Source of the DNA: Phytophthora hibernalis
Taxonomy: Eukaryota; Oomycota; Peronosporomycetes; Peronosporales; Peronosporaceae
Length of the DNA stretch: 64,000 nt
Assembly: GCA_012656075.1 (NCBI GenBank)
Contig: JAAKBF010000324.1
Coordinates: 1,116,001-1,180,000 of the forward strand
Direction of reading: 5' to 3'
The notes under the pieces were generated by a model. The model saw only the letters and a program-made list of their open reading frames with translations. It did no database searches and had not been told where the DNA came from. Of the stretch, positions 10,156 to 20,402 are shown piece after piece. A program made the translations under genes and the position numbers. How positions within the stretch are numbered: position 1 is the stretch's first letter; each line of letters opens with the position of its first letter.

Positions 10156-11660
10156 TTGTTGAAAGCTCGGTTGGTGGCGTTCTCGGACAGCCCTTGGGCA
10201 TCCCCGATTGTGATCGTGCTGAAGAAGAATGGCGTTGATATCCGCCTGTGCATTGATTACAAGATGGTGAATGCCATCACCGCGATCATGGAGTATGCCA
10301 TGCCGCTGGTCGACGATTTGTTAACGGACCTAGAAGCCTACCTGTGGTTCTGCTATTTGGATGCAGCTAGCGGATTTTGGGCGATAATGATGGAGATGAG
10401 AGCTCGGAAAATCTCGGCCTTCGTTTGTGCACTCGGCCACTTTGAGTGGCTGCGTATGCCGTTTGGCCTGAAGAACGCACCGATGATATACCAACGAATG
10501 ATACAAAATGCTCTATGGGGGTTCGTTCAGCCTAAGGACGGTTGGAACCAGTTCTCTAAGTGGATGCGGTCCGCTGAAGCTGTAAGAACAGGGGTGACCG
10601 ACGGTTCTGCACGACTGTCCGAGGTTTCGACAACTTTTCCGACCAAGTTCGAGGCTGACCGCGAGTCCTCGGTGACGCTCGATGCAGTGAACCAACTGGT
10701 GAACAGCCCTGTAGCGGATATGTTCTCCACAGGGGAGGCAGATGAATCCTCGTTGGTGTCAGTGTTCGATCGGCGGTCGTTCGTGGACGATATTTGTTTC
10801 GGCTCCGAGACGTTTGACTCTTGTCTAGCCACACTGTACCGACTGCTTAAACGGCTCACTGAGTGTCGGATCAGTGTGAGTTTCACGAAAAGCATTTTCG
10901 TACTATGCCAAGTGGATTTTCTGTCGCATAAAGTATCGGTCGATGGCATTCGGGCCGATCCGAAGAAGTTGAAGGCAGTGACGGAGCTGCTGTTCCCGTC
11001 ATCGAAGAAAGGAATGCAGCCATTCCTCGGTGCGTTGAACTATTACAGCGGATTCATCCAAGACTTTGCAGTCTACGGAGCCGTCCTGTGCCAACTCAAG
11101 GATGAGGATTTTACACCGGCAGGGAACTCATCCGCAGCTCACCGCAGCTTCGCGGTGCTACAACAGAAGGTTGCAGACGGGCCGATACTGCGACACTTTG
11201 ACCGAGCCAAAGAGGTGCACGTGACGCTATTTGCTAATGAGTGGCCTCTGAGTTCCGCTCTGATGCAGTACCACAGCGACAAGTTGCACCCCGTGCGGTT
11301 CTGCGGCCGTGTACTGAAAGACGCCGAGATGAATTACTACCCGGCCGAGAAGGAGGAGTTAGCTTTGATGTTACTGTTGAAAGTGTGTTACACCCAGTTG
11401 GTCGGACGGACCATCCACGTCTACACTCGGTTCTCGACACTGGAGTGGGTGCATAGGTCGAAGACATTGTTCGGTCGTACGACCCACTTCGCGGTCATGT
11501 TGTCCCCGTGGCACCTGAAGGTCTACCGAGTCAAGGAACGCGATTGTGCTTTCGCTCAGCTACTACAAGCTGGTCTTACCAGCTTTGTTAAACTGGAAGA
11601 CTCGTTATCCCCGGTGACACCACCGTCACGGGGATCCCCTACTGCTCGAATGGACCCACA
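10156..11660 (+). pseudogene. gypsy element A reverse transcriptase and first RNase H
   Basis: RT motifs appear in order: SPWASPIVIVLKKNG, LCIDYKMVNAI, FCYLDAASGFW, MPFGLKNAPM, then the catalytic FVDDICFGS. About 85 residues (10500-10780) lie between FGLKNAP and FVDD, much longer than the usual turn. G4 has the same insert, so it belongs to the family. The thumb region (ADPKKLKAV, FLGALNYYSGFIQDFA) leads to an RNase H domain (11219-11560). Its usual Asp residues appear as Asn in LFANEW and Arg in VYTRFSTLEW; Glu is kept in AEKEELALM. RT would copy element RNA in the particle. The frame is open over 559 codons. Confidence 0.8.
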
Positions 11661-11667
11661 CTTGCTA

Positions 11668-12259
11668 TACGCAAGCCTACCGAGGAATTACAATGTCGTG
11701 GTGATGTCTTTTGACGGCTCAGCCAAGACGGAGAAGAATGGCGGGTTGCTCCTGGATACTATGGAAATTACCATAATGGACGGTAGTGACGGCTGCGAGT
11801 GCTTATCTCGAGACCACCACAGTAAACCTCGCTGAGTACGCAGGTATCAACAATGGCGTTTTGACAGCGCTGGAGCACGGCACCGAGGATTTAATTGTGA
11901 TGGGAGACTCGAGACTCGCAATCCAGCAGGCCCTAGGGGTGATGGCCTGTCGGAAGGAAACTCTGATGGCCCAACTCAACCACCACCGAGAACTCACAGC
12001 CAAGCTTCGGTCGGTGAAATATCTCCACGTGATCCAAGAGTTCAATGCAGCTGCAGAATCGTTAGCTACAGAGGCTCTCAACAGCAAACAGACCAGCGCG
12101 GTTTCGACCGAAACCAGGAAATCGGAGTTAATCGAGCTCAACCGAATCGACGAAGTCATCTACGAGCCTTCGCCTGAGGTCGCCACACCAACACTCGGTG
12201 AAGCGGCCACTGATGAAAGAGCGTCTGTCAACCTAGCCCAGACTCGTGTGACCCTGTAA
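11668..12259 (+). pseudogene. Second RNase H (archaeal/plant type) of element A
   Basis: A second RNase H fold follows the first: VMSFDGSAKTEKNGG (first Asp), NLAEYAGINNG (Glu), DLIVMGDSRLAIQQ (Asp) and FNAAAESLATEAL, where the usual last Asp of DSLA is Glu. The domain is split: a shift occurs after KNGG and a TAA lies in the second frame (KLP-stop-W). Archaeal-type RNase H added downstream of the native domain is known from plant Tat elements and from oomycete gypsy elements. After it the frame runs through an acidic linker to a TAA at 12259. Confidence 0.75.
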
Positions 12260-12278
12260 CAAATCGATTTTCGATTTT

Positions 12279-14061
12279 GTGACGAATGTGCCGGATTACA
12301 TAACCGTCACGACCCGTAGACAAGCGAGAGCACAGAAGAAGCGTGTCTGGTTTGCGAACGAGCCCTCGGTGATGGGCCAGGATGACACAACACGACGAGA
12401 CGAAGCGGATGAGGTAGCCTCAGAGACTCAGAACGAAGCGGAAACCGAGCTACCAATGACGGAGGCAAGAGTCAGAGCACCAAATGCAAACGACGTCGAT
12501 CCGGTAACCATTCAAGAAGAGCGAAGACGAAGGATCTTTGCTGCCCAGGACGAGGAGCTGAGGTGGGCAAACCTCAAAGACGTTCTCCGAGGTGAGGTAG
12601 CTAGCATGAGTTACAGTGCGGCGAGATATGCATGGAAAATGGCCGACAAGTTTGTGCTAAGCGAAGGCGGTGTGCTGTATATTATCGGAGCGAGTCGTGT
12701 GGGGTAATGACAACCGAGAAGAGATCAAGACGCGTCTGGTGGTACCCACAACGATGTTTCAGGAAGTATTACAGAGCTGACACGATTCGTTAGAAGGTGG
12801 CCACCAAGGTATCGGTCGAACATACCATCGAGCGAAAATGGATTATTATTGGATCGGACTGTACGCAGACGTTGAGCGGCATGTGCAGTCTTGCCCAGAC
12901 TGCAGCTCGGGCAAAAGTCGACCGCAGTTCAGAGGGTACTCTCCTGGGAATGTGCTAGTCGAGAGACCATTCCAGCTGGTGTCGATGGATTCCGTCATAC
13001 CATTGCCGAAATCTCGGCGAGGGAATACCGCGCTGTTACTGTTTCAATGCTCATTCACAGGATTCGTCATTGGGAAAGCCATGTCAGATACCACCGCATT
13101 AAAAGTCACTCAAGCGTTCGAAGAGTGTGTCTACCGAAGGTTTGGGGCTCCAACGATGATTCGCCATGACCGAAACCCTCGGTTCATGAGTGAGGTTTTC
13201 CAAGCATTCGCTGAGATGATGCAATCTCGGTCGAGGGCCACGTTGAGTAATCGACCGCAAGCAAACGGGCAGCAAGAACGATCAGTCAAGACCGTCATAC
13301 AGTCAGTGCGAGTGTATGCGGACGACCCGTTGCAACAAGACTGAGACGAGATCGCCGAACGACTTGTCTTCGCTATCAACAATTCTCAAGACAGCACTCG
13401 GAAGGATACTCCGTTCTACCTCGCTCACGGGTGGGATGCCCAGTCTACGCTGCGAGCGATGTCGTCGTCTCTGAAACGAGGATACCGAGGTCAAACTGAC
13501 GCGCTAGTGTGGCGCCGTGAAGTAAATCGACAGCAAGAAATCGCATGGAAAATGGCGATGGAGTACCAGAAGGTCGAGAAAGCTTGGAGAGCCCGCGAAC
13601 ACAACGAGTCGCTTAACCGACGTGAAGCAGCAGCAGTACAGAGGATCCCAGCGAATGACAGCGGGAACGGCGTAGCATCGAATCACGACGAGTCAGAGGT
13701 ACCATTGGATGCCGAGAGGGAGGGAGCAACGACGAAAACTGACGGCAACGAAACCTCAGACACCGGGCAGGAAGAGACTGGGGCATCTCCCGAAACTACT
13801 GAAGAAACACCGAGGTCTCTGTTCAAGCCTGGGAGCAGGGAGTGGCTCTACATGGAACGCGTGAAAACAGGATTGACCAAGAAGTTAGCGCACCGATGGC
13901 ACGGACCATTCCGGGTCAAGGAGAAGGTTGAAGAGTTCGCGTATGAGTTAGAGTTGCCGGATCGAAGTGGTTATCGATTCTACCCAGTGGTGCATGTTTC
14001 ACGGCTCAAGGCGGTGAATGAGTATGGCGACCGACCGAGAGGCCGATTGGTGGCGGGGTGA
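12279..14061 (+). pseudogene. gypsy element A integrase
   Basis: An N-terminal linker (12279-12707) is followed, after a frameshift, by the zinc-binding region (GHQGIGRTYHRAKMDYYW, then CPDCSSGKS). The catalytic core has Asp in LVSMDSVIPL, Asp in MIRHDRNPRF, and QANGQQERSVK with the Glu. A TGA after PLQQD and a frame change precede LVFAINNSQDSTRKDTPFYL. The C-terminal part ends HRWHGPFRVKEKVEEFAYEL and VVHVSRLKAV, the usual GPF/Y module. Integrase would insert the cDNA into chromatin. At least three breaks prevent activity. Confidence 0.75.
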
Positions 14062-14122
14062 CCGAGGATTCAAGAACCGACTTCGATGAGGAGCTGTTGC
14101 CGGAAGATAGCTGGGAACCCGA

Positions 14123-14350
14123 CTGAGTAGAGGTGAATATGAAGTGGAGGCTATTTTGGACGGTCGCTCACAATTAACGACGAGCACTAACCGCGCTGTC
14201 AGAGAGTTCCAGGTGATGCGGGTCGGCTTTGATGAGCCTACCTGGGAACCAGCATCGAATTTGTCATGCGTAGGGTTGCTTTACGACTATCTGCAAACCC
14301 AGCGCAGCGAACGACGACTCCAGATGGTTCAGGTGACCGAAGAGGACTAA
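14123..14350 (+). pseudogene. Chromodomain of element A integrase
   Basis: GEYEVEAILDGR starts a chromodomain that goes on through REFQVMRVGFDEPTWEPASN and CVGLLYDYL. One aromatic-cage position is unusual (VMRVGFDEPTW instead of VKWVGY). It follows the GPF/Y module by about 60 bases, separated by stops. In chromoviruses this domain reads histone marks and steers integration. The frame ends at a TAA just after VQVTEED. Confidence 0.75.
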
Positions 14351-14886
14351 CTCCGAACGCTGCCGAAGGTTGAACTGCCTACGGGGTTGGTACAGCCCGT
14401 AGAGACAGATAAAATGATACTGTACCAGAATGGAAGACACCGACCGACAGTTGACTGGATCTCCTGGAAGGCTCGGTTGGATAACGAGAATGACGAATGG
14501 AACTGTCTGCGGGGTTATGCAGCCCGCAGTGCCAGACGAAGATGACTACTGCATTATAATGTATATGATGTGAACGAACTCGAAGTGGATTTGGATTAAG
14601 TAGAATTTCTGGGGCCTGAACTACACCCGCAAGGAACTACATAACTCGGACAGTGCAGGAATAGCAAAAGGAATGAACGACGAAGCACGACAGCACAAGA
14701 CCGAGGTCTAGACGTCGGCGGAGGAAGCAAGGTCAGCCAACACATCCAGGTTCAATGTCTGGTCAGACACGGACCCGCCGGCGGACGGTGGAGTAGCAGC
14801 GGAGTGGCCGAGTCTTTGGTTTGGCCTTCATCCTTCTCCTCTTCGTCCGCTGGTCCTGGAGGAGCAGCAGCCGAGATCTGAGCGAC
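14351..14886. other. 3' tail of element A, no LTR found
   Basis: The plus strand reads on in fragments (LRTLPKVELPTGLVQPVE, YNGRHRPTVDW) after the chromodomain, then loses coding character near 14600. No LTR like those at 7174 or 58180 follows. At about 14720-14890 the sequence passes into the 3' end of the minus-strand gene. The polypurine tract and 3' LTR of A are therefore absent or displaced. Confidence 0.4.
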
Positions 14887-17050
14887 TCACGCAGCCACGA
14901 CCAAAGCTGGGGTCAAAGATGAATCTACCATGATACAAAATATCACCTCCGCCTCGGTCATGCCACGAGATACGAACAGCGGCACCGGAGAGTTGCACGA
15001 CGCGAAGGTCGTGTTGAATGGGTGACTGGAGGGTGCGTCCACCCAACATTTCTGCCATAGTTGACGAGCATCCAGAGTTGCGAGCTTGCCGACCCAATCC
15101 TCGGACGCCGGAACCCAATCGATCACTTCGAACGAGTATTAGAGGTAGCTGGGCTCCAACAAAAACTCGGTAGGCGCTTCAAAAGACTTGCCGGAACATT
15201 CAACGCATCAATCCCAACAGCGATACACTATCTGCTGGCACAGACGATCCGCTCGGAGGTTCCGAGCCTTGTTGTACTCAGCCCACGCTGCCCGTAACGT
15301 GATGACCGAGGGATCATCACCGAGCCTCTGGGTCATGCTCCGAAGGAAAGCTTCAACGGCAGAGACTTGGACCCAGTGGCGTCGCTCCCATAGCGCCAGA
15401 CCGAGGTCTGCTTTCTCGGTTCGGTCGGTGGAAATGCCCTGGAACTGACGCCACATCTTGACGAACCGAGCTAATCCAGTGGCACGGGTTGAGAGTTTAG
15501 AGCCTGGCGGATGCTGGTCAATAGTGAAACAGCACGGACTCTCCGGCAACTATGAGCGCACATGCTGCCACGGGTGGCCAGGGTTGACCCAATCCGCCAT
15601 GGCCTGGATGCCAACCACCGAGCACGGGGACTCAACTCCGCGAGCAATGGGCGGAGTCAGGCTGCTGTTATGGATCTGGCACCAGGCCTCTTGTGCATCC
15701 GGAGCGGTGAACCCGGGTACCAAGTACGGACCAGTCATCAGTGCGAGACGTTGTGACGGCGTTCCGGGCGTACCTGGCACCGCCGGAGCAAAGGTGCTAG
15801 GTCAGTGCCCCGAACGGTCGAGAGCGTGGCGGTCATTTGAGTATGCGAACGGCGGATAACTGACCGAGCTCTCGGAAGGTGCCCGGGAGTAGGCCCGGCA
15901 GGAGTCGCCGGAGTGTTGGTAACATCCTGGAGCCGAACTAACCGGAGCCGACGAAGTGGACGGAGACATGACCGAGGCCACAATCGCAGGGATCGAAGTA
16001 GACACCACCACCGAGGTCACAGGCGTCGTGACCGAAGAAGGGACCAAATTCCCACCCGACGACGACAACAACGCAGAGGACGGCTGCGATACTGGGAGAG
16101 CCGGTACGCTCGGTGGAGTCGGAGGAGGCTGAGTCGTGACCGGTGAAACCGATGGAGGTGCAGCCGAGATTGTCGGCGATGACACTGTTGACGTCGGAGT
16201 CACCGAGCTTTTGGGGAAGCCGGAATAATAGGCGATCTTGAACCTTGGGAAGACTCGGATGACGATGGGGAGCCGATGACGAAATCATTGGACGCCTCCA
16301 GGGTCTCTAGTTCCCACTGAGACCGCAATGTGGCCAACACCGACGCATTGTGGGTGGGGCGAGAGGTGGCGAAACCAACGCTGAAGAAAATGATCCATAC
16401 GAGAGAATCGCAGCCGTCCAGGCATCGGTGTCGACTTCATCACCCGACAAGTCAATGACTTCGGCCGGGGTCGGATACACCGAGGACCCAGAAGCAGGCG
16501 TTACCCTCGGTGAGGCCGGTGGTAAACCAGGTGGAGGACTCGGCGGTGAGGCGACACCGGTGGAGACCCAGGCGGAGGGCTCGGTGGCGACGTTGGTGGA
16601 GAACCAGGCGGAGGACTCGGTGGCAACGCTGGTTGAGAACTAGGCGGTGGACTCGGTGGCGATGCTGGTGGGGATCCACACGGAGGACTTGGCGGCGACG
16701 CTGGAGAACACCAAAACGGAGGGTTCGGTGGTGACCCACCCCCGGAGAAGCCGACAAAGACAATGCCGGAGTGCGACCTTGAGCGCTGGCTCTCAGGTCT
16801 TGAGACGGACGACCCAACCGCTTGTGGAAGGGAGGGTCGTCTTCGGTGAGCCCCGTGGAGGGTGTGTAGGTGTTACCTGTGGTAGAGACGCTGCCGGCGC
16901 CTGCTGTCGAAGACGCTTGCGGCGGTTCCGTCGTCGCTGAGACACCGTCGGAATGAGAGGTATGTTATCCGAATCCTCGGAGACGTCCCCAGCAGCCGAA
17001 GATGACTTCGCGGAAGGTTTCGACCCGGCGTCCCAGCCGGGGGCTTCTTG
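14887..17050 (-). pseudogene. Coiled-coil/proline-rich gene copy 2, 3' half
   Basis: Reading leftward from the coiled-coil half, the frame continues after a shift: RARRDDQEAPGWDAGSK, an acidic stretch, a basic patch (QRRRNRRKRLRQQ, possible nuclear signal) and a good donor (CAG/GTAACA near 16875). A proline-rich repeat follows (16519-16737), then a Ser/Thr/Pro stretch (15802-16203, TISAAPPSVSPVTTQ). A conserved-looking globular part comes last: LVPGFTAPDAQEAW, VVGIQAMADWVNPGHPW, TGLARFVKMWRQFQGIS, ALWERRHWVQVSAVEAFL. It ends IDWVPASEDWVG...TPALVVAA, TGA near 14887. Codon-like reading is on this strand only. The globular part could be capsid-like. I do not recognise a named family. Several shifts make it non-functional as it stands. 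Confidence 0.5.
16519..16737 (-). repeat. 36-bp tandem repeat coding Pro-rich units
   Basis: About six imperfect 36-bp units built on GGCGGAGGACTCGGTGGC. On the minus strand one frame gives a repeated SPPPGSPP-type dodecapeptide. The unit is a multiple of three, so copy-number change would keep the frame of the host gene. Confidence 0.7.
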
Positions 17051-18394
17051 ATCATCCCTTCGAGCTCTCCGAGGAAGCGCTACGGCTGCGTTTCGAAGTG
17101 ATGCTCGGAGGCGTAAGACCGTTCAACTCCCAGTCAATGTCGTCCGCGATGATGCCTAAATGAGGACAGGAGGGGAGTCAGACATGAATGGCATATCAAG
17201 GAATCATAAACATGACCCACCAGCGGAAGCCAGCACAAATGTGTCGACATCCAGTTCGTGGAGTGCGGCGTGGCGGCGAATGGTGTTAGCCCGCCTCAGA
17301 CTTGCCACTTGAGCTTCAAGGGCTTGCACCTGAAGCGATACCACACCGACCCAGGCTTGAGAAGATGCGTCAAGCGCAACCCGGTGCCGCGCCACTTGCT
17401 CGGTGTAAGCCACCAAACCAGCTTTGAAGCGCTCGCGCTCCTGGCGGAGGAGCCGTTGCGCGGAAGTCAATGAAGTCTCGGCCGAGGTCGCGCGAGCAGC
17501 CCATAGCTTGACAATGTGGTCGTGGTCTACTGTAGCTGAGTTAGCTTGGCGAAGGTGGGCGACCGCCTGGTCATGCTCTTCTCGGAGAGCGAGGTGCGTC
17601 TGTCGGAGGTCGTCCAGTATATCGCGGGTCCGACTCTTCTCGCTCGATGCTTGAGCACTGAAACGCTCGAACTTCTCGCTTTCTTGGGTCTCGGTGAGAG
17701 CCGATCCTCGGTGTCAGCGAGCTTGGCCTTGAGCTCAGCCACCTCGTTGCGGAGGTCGACGACCAGCTCCGCCTCGCCCGGAGGAAGTTGAGCAGGGGCA
17801 ACAACTGCTGACAATATCTCACCGAGGTCTGTCGCGCGCTCCATGCGGCTATCGAGCGCTGAGTCGATTAGCCGGGGACGCTGGCGAGCCACGCCGACGA
17901 CGGGCTGGCCCAGCTGGAGGAGGCGCTGCTCGACGAGGGCCGGAATTGAAGGCTCGATCGCCGGAGCTGGAGGTGGAGTCGGACCGGCGATGCCGGTCTG
18001 ACACCCCACCGAGACGAGTTGCGGTGGTGCCAGGAGACCCGGACGTTGCTGCGGGTGTGCCGCCAAGCAGATATGCCAGGACAGGCGACGAGTCAGACGA
18101 TGAAGGGGGAGTTGCCGGTGATAACCTCCGAGAGGATCACCGCCGGCTTGAGGGGTGCCAGCCGCATGCTGGGTAGCGGAATCGAGGCCTCAGTGGAGCT
18201 GGGAGTGTCGGCAGGAGCATCAGCAGCTCCCTGTGAGCGAGCCTGAGGAATGGAGACATAAATGAACAAGAGTGAGAAGATGCACAAGGTATACGAAGCG
18301 ATCAAGATGGAGAAGAGCTTACCTCGCCGCTGGGCGTGATGGCTCGGAGAGCAGCAGCAGTGACGTCGCTCAGGAGACGCGACGGAGGAGTCAT
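17051..18394 (-). pseudogene. Coiled-coil gene copy 2, 5' half
   Basis: Exon 1 is 18394-18323 (24 codons, identical in layout to copy 1). An 80-nt intron (18243-18322) follows, then ARSQGAADAPADTP to AVILSE. There a possible second intron (17998-18125, GTTATC...TGTCAG) joins in frame to TGIAGPTPPPAPAIEPS. The coiled coil runs about 17820-17270 in two frames, with the same shift after TEDRL as copy 1, but here HDHIVKLWAARAT is intact. A donor at 17227 (G/GTGGGT) and acceptor ATTTAG/GC join to IIADDIDWELNGLTPPS and KRSRSASSES. The gene lies antisense to element A pol and directly behind it. Function is unknown; the multi-intron structure argues against simple retroviral gag. Confidence 0.55.
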
Positions 18395-18507
18395 GGGATT
18401 GAGCTACGACACGCCATGACACGCACTACTTGCGGAAGTTCGTGTCGAGCCGGGGGCAGTTGTGGCGTTGGGTTTTGAGCGCTCGGACGCCAGTCGGCAA
18501 GGTTGCA

Positions 18508-19319
18508 AGAGCACGAGATTCCCAACTCAACGGATCCACACCTCATGAGTGTTCAGAGATGGCCGTCGTCGAGGTAAGCTGAACTCGTACCACTCTCGAC
18601 CAGCGACTGACAAATCCTCGGTTGGGCCGCCTACCACTTGCATTCCATACAACCGGAGTATCGTCGACACTATGAGAACTTACCAAGGGCACCATCACCT
18701 CGCCTGGTAACCGGGCCGTGGCGTGGAATAAATCCAACCGCACTCCGGCCAGGATCATGAAGTCCGTATCAAGGACGACGTCAACTCCCACGCTGTGGTC
18801 CATAATCCACAGCTCAAATTCGTATACTCGTTCTCACCCGAGGGTTATCGTGACGAGTGCTCGGCGACGCGTTTCCATCACCCCAGGGTTAATTCCCTCA
18901 CTTCGAGACTGCGATCGTGATCCGAAACTTCACATACGCGCAGTTTCTTCGCGTAGGAAGCTCAAATTACACTGACATTCGCTCCTGTATCGAGCAGGAT
19001 CTTCGATCGTGAGTCCTTTACTACCCCGTTCACCATTGCTCGAAGTCGCTTCCGCTTGTCGTATCGTTGGGACGACCACCATCCCATCCGTTCTCCAGAC
19101 AACACCTTAATTGTCCACCCGAGACTTCGGGGTTGACGATCAGTCACGGTCATGCTCGCGATTGATTGAAGCATCGGTAGGCATACCAGGAACTGCTTCC
19201 TCAGGTTCTGCCGTCATCTCACTTCTACCGAGGCTTGCGTCTCTCTGCACCATTTTCCGTCGTTTTCACATATCCATATTCAAGTCATCAGGCCGTTTGC
19301 ACAAGCCCGTGAACGCAAA
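18508..19319 (-). pseudogene. gypsy remnant G5: pol start and protease
   Basis: Minus-strand match to the A family: CKRPDDLNMD, then WTIKVLSGERMGWWSSQRYD, RLRAMVNGVVKDSRSKILLD and TGANVSVI (protease active site), followed by shifted pieces ending with VDVVLDTDFMILAG. The upstream part, containing DADYLF and the gag end, lies at 24458-24643 beyond the Mutator element. At 18507 it is joined abruptly to the region upstream of coiled-coil copy 2. Confidence 0.75.
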
Positions 19320-19327
19320 TAAATAAT
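19320..19327. repeat. 8-bp target duplication, left copy
   Basis: TAAATAAT, repeated at 24450-24457. On the minus strand both copies are ATTATTTA within the conserved DADYLF codons of G5. Eight bases is in the range of Mutator-like elements (8-11 bp). Confidence 0.8.
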
Positions 19328-19794
19328 GGCAGGTGATATTACCCATGTTTTATATAAGGGTTAGGCATACAAAATACATGTATATCCCATGCAATGTCCA
19401 GTGCCCCAAAATGGTCGAGTATTTTTTACCGAGGCTTACAAACAAGTACGAAATCTATTTTATAGGATATTCTATGCGTAAAATGCTGATTTTATGTCTA
19501 AGCATATGTCATAATCACGACATCAATTCCCTCCATGTTTTTAACATGTTTTAGGACTTGATGGAATCATGTTGATAGCACTTTTGAAAAATGAAGACTG
19601 ACAGTCGGACGTGTTTGTCGGCGCAGTACTTCACACCTTTTTACCTGATACAAACGTAATTACGCATGGATCCAACCAATCACAGACGGACTAAGCTGGT
19701 ATGTCTGCAACAAAATACCTGGACGATACATGGAGAAAACAAGACAACGAAAGTGACAAGCAAAATGACATGTATCTCAAAGTTATCACTCCAA

Positions 19795-20402
19795 TCAATC
19801 CGTCTTGGTGACAGCTTCCTCGCCGTGCTGTTTGCTGAACTCGATGACTGCGCGTAGAACTTCCCACCGTTTCAATCTCAGACCCAATTGAGTGTAATCG
19901 TTTCCAGCTTCCTTCCACAGTCGTTTCCAAAAGAACAGTCAGACAAACAACCCGCAGCTGTCGCTATCTTTCTGGGTTGGACTGTGCATCGTGGTCTGTG
20001 TGAACCCCGTAAGCGTTGTGCTGATAGCCTCGTTTGCAATTTCCTGCAAAAGCTTGTGGTGCGGTCGCTTGTCGCCACTGTTGTAGCACATGAGCACATC
20101 TTTCCGGTTGTCCACCACGATACAGGCCCAATGACTCTTGTTGAGATTGATCGGCAGGAAGACAAAGTCTTCCGTCGCTGTCTCCAGGTTCGTATGAATC
20201 GCTTCTGGCACTCGGTTGCCATTCTTGTTGTCAGGTAACTGTACTTTCGGCAGAAAATAGTCTTGTTGTTGCCGTACTTGGCGGACAGGGTCTTCGTGAA
20301 CGCCTCAATAATCAGTTCATTGTACCAAGTTTTCTCGCGAGCACAGTAAATGTTACTCCACTTCAGGGGAAGCCGAAACCACGAATACCCGCATGCGGCC
20401 AC
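19795..20402 (-). pseudogene. C48 (Ulp1-like) protease domain of MULE-1
   Basis: The domain starts VAACGYSWFRLPLKWSNIYC and shows FVFLPINLNKSHWACIVVD (His), MCYNSGD (Asn in the acidic position) and SPTQKDSDSCGLFV (Gln and catalytic Cys). It ends RWEVLRAVIEFSKQHGEE and TGA at 19795-19797. A 1-nt shift lies at NNKTIF/LPKVQ and a TGA directly follows CGLFV. It continues the transposase reading direction, so it was probably the C-terminal domain of one spliced protein. These proteases remove SUMO-like modifiers; a role in transposition is not established. Confidence 0.7.

Noticed and set aside
19320..19560. A separate MITE at the left end of MULE-1
   Set aside because: The AT-rich end is explained as MULE-1 terminal sequence, bounded by the same TAAATAAT as the right end.
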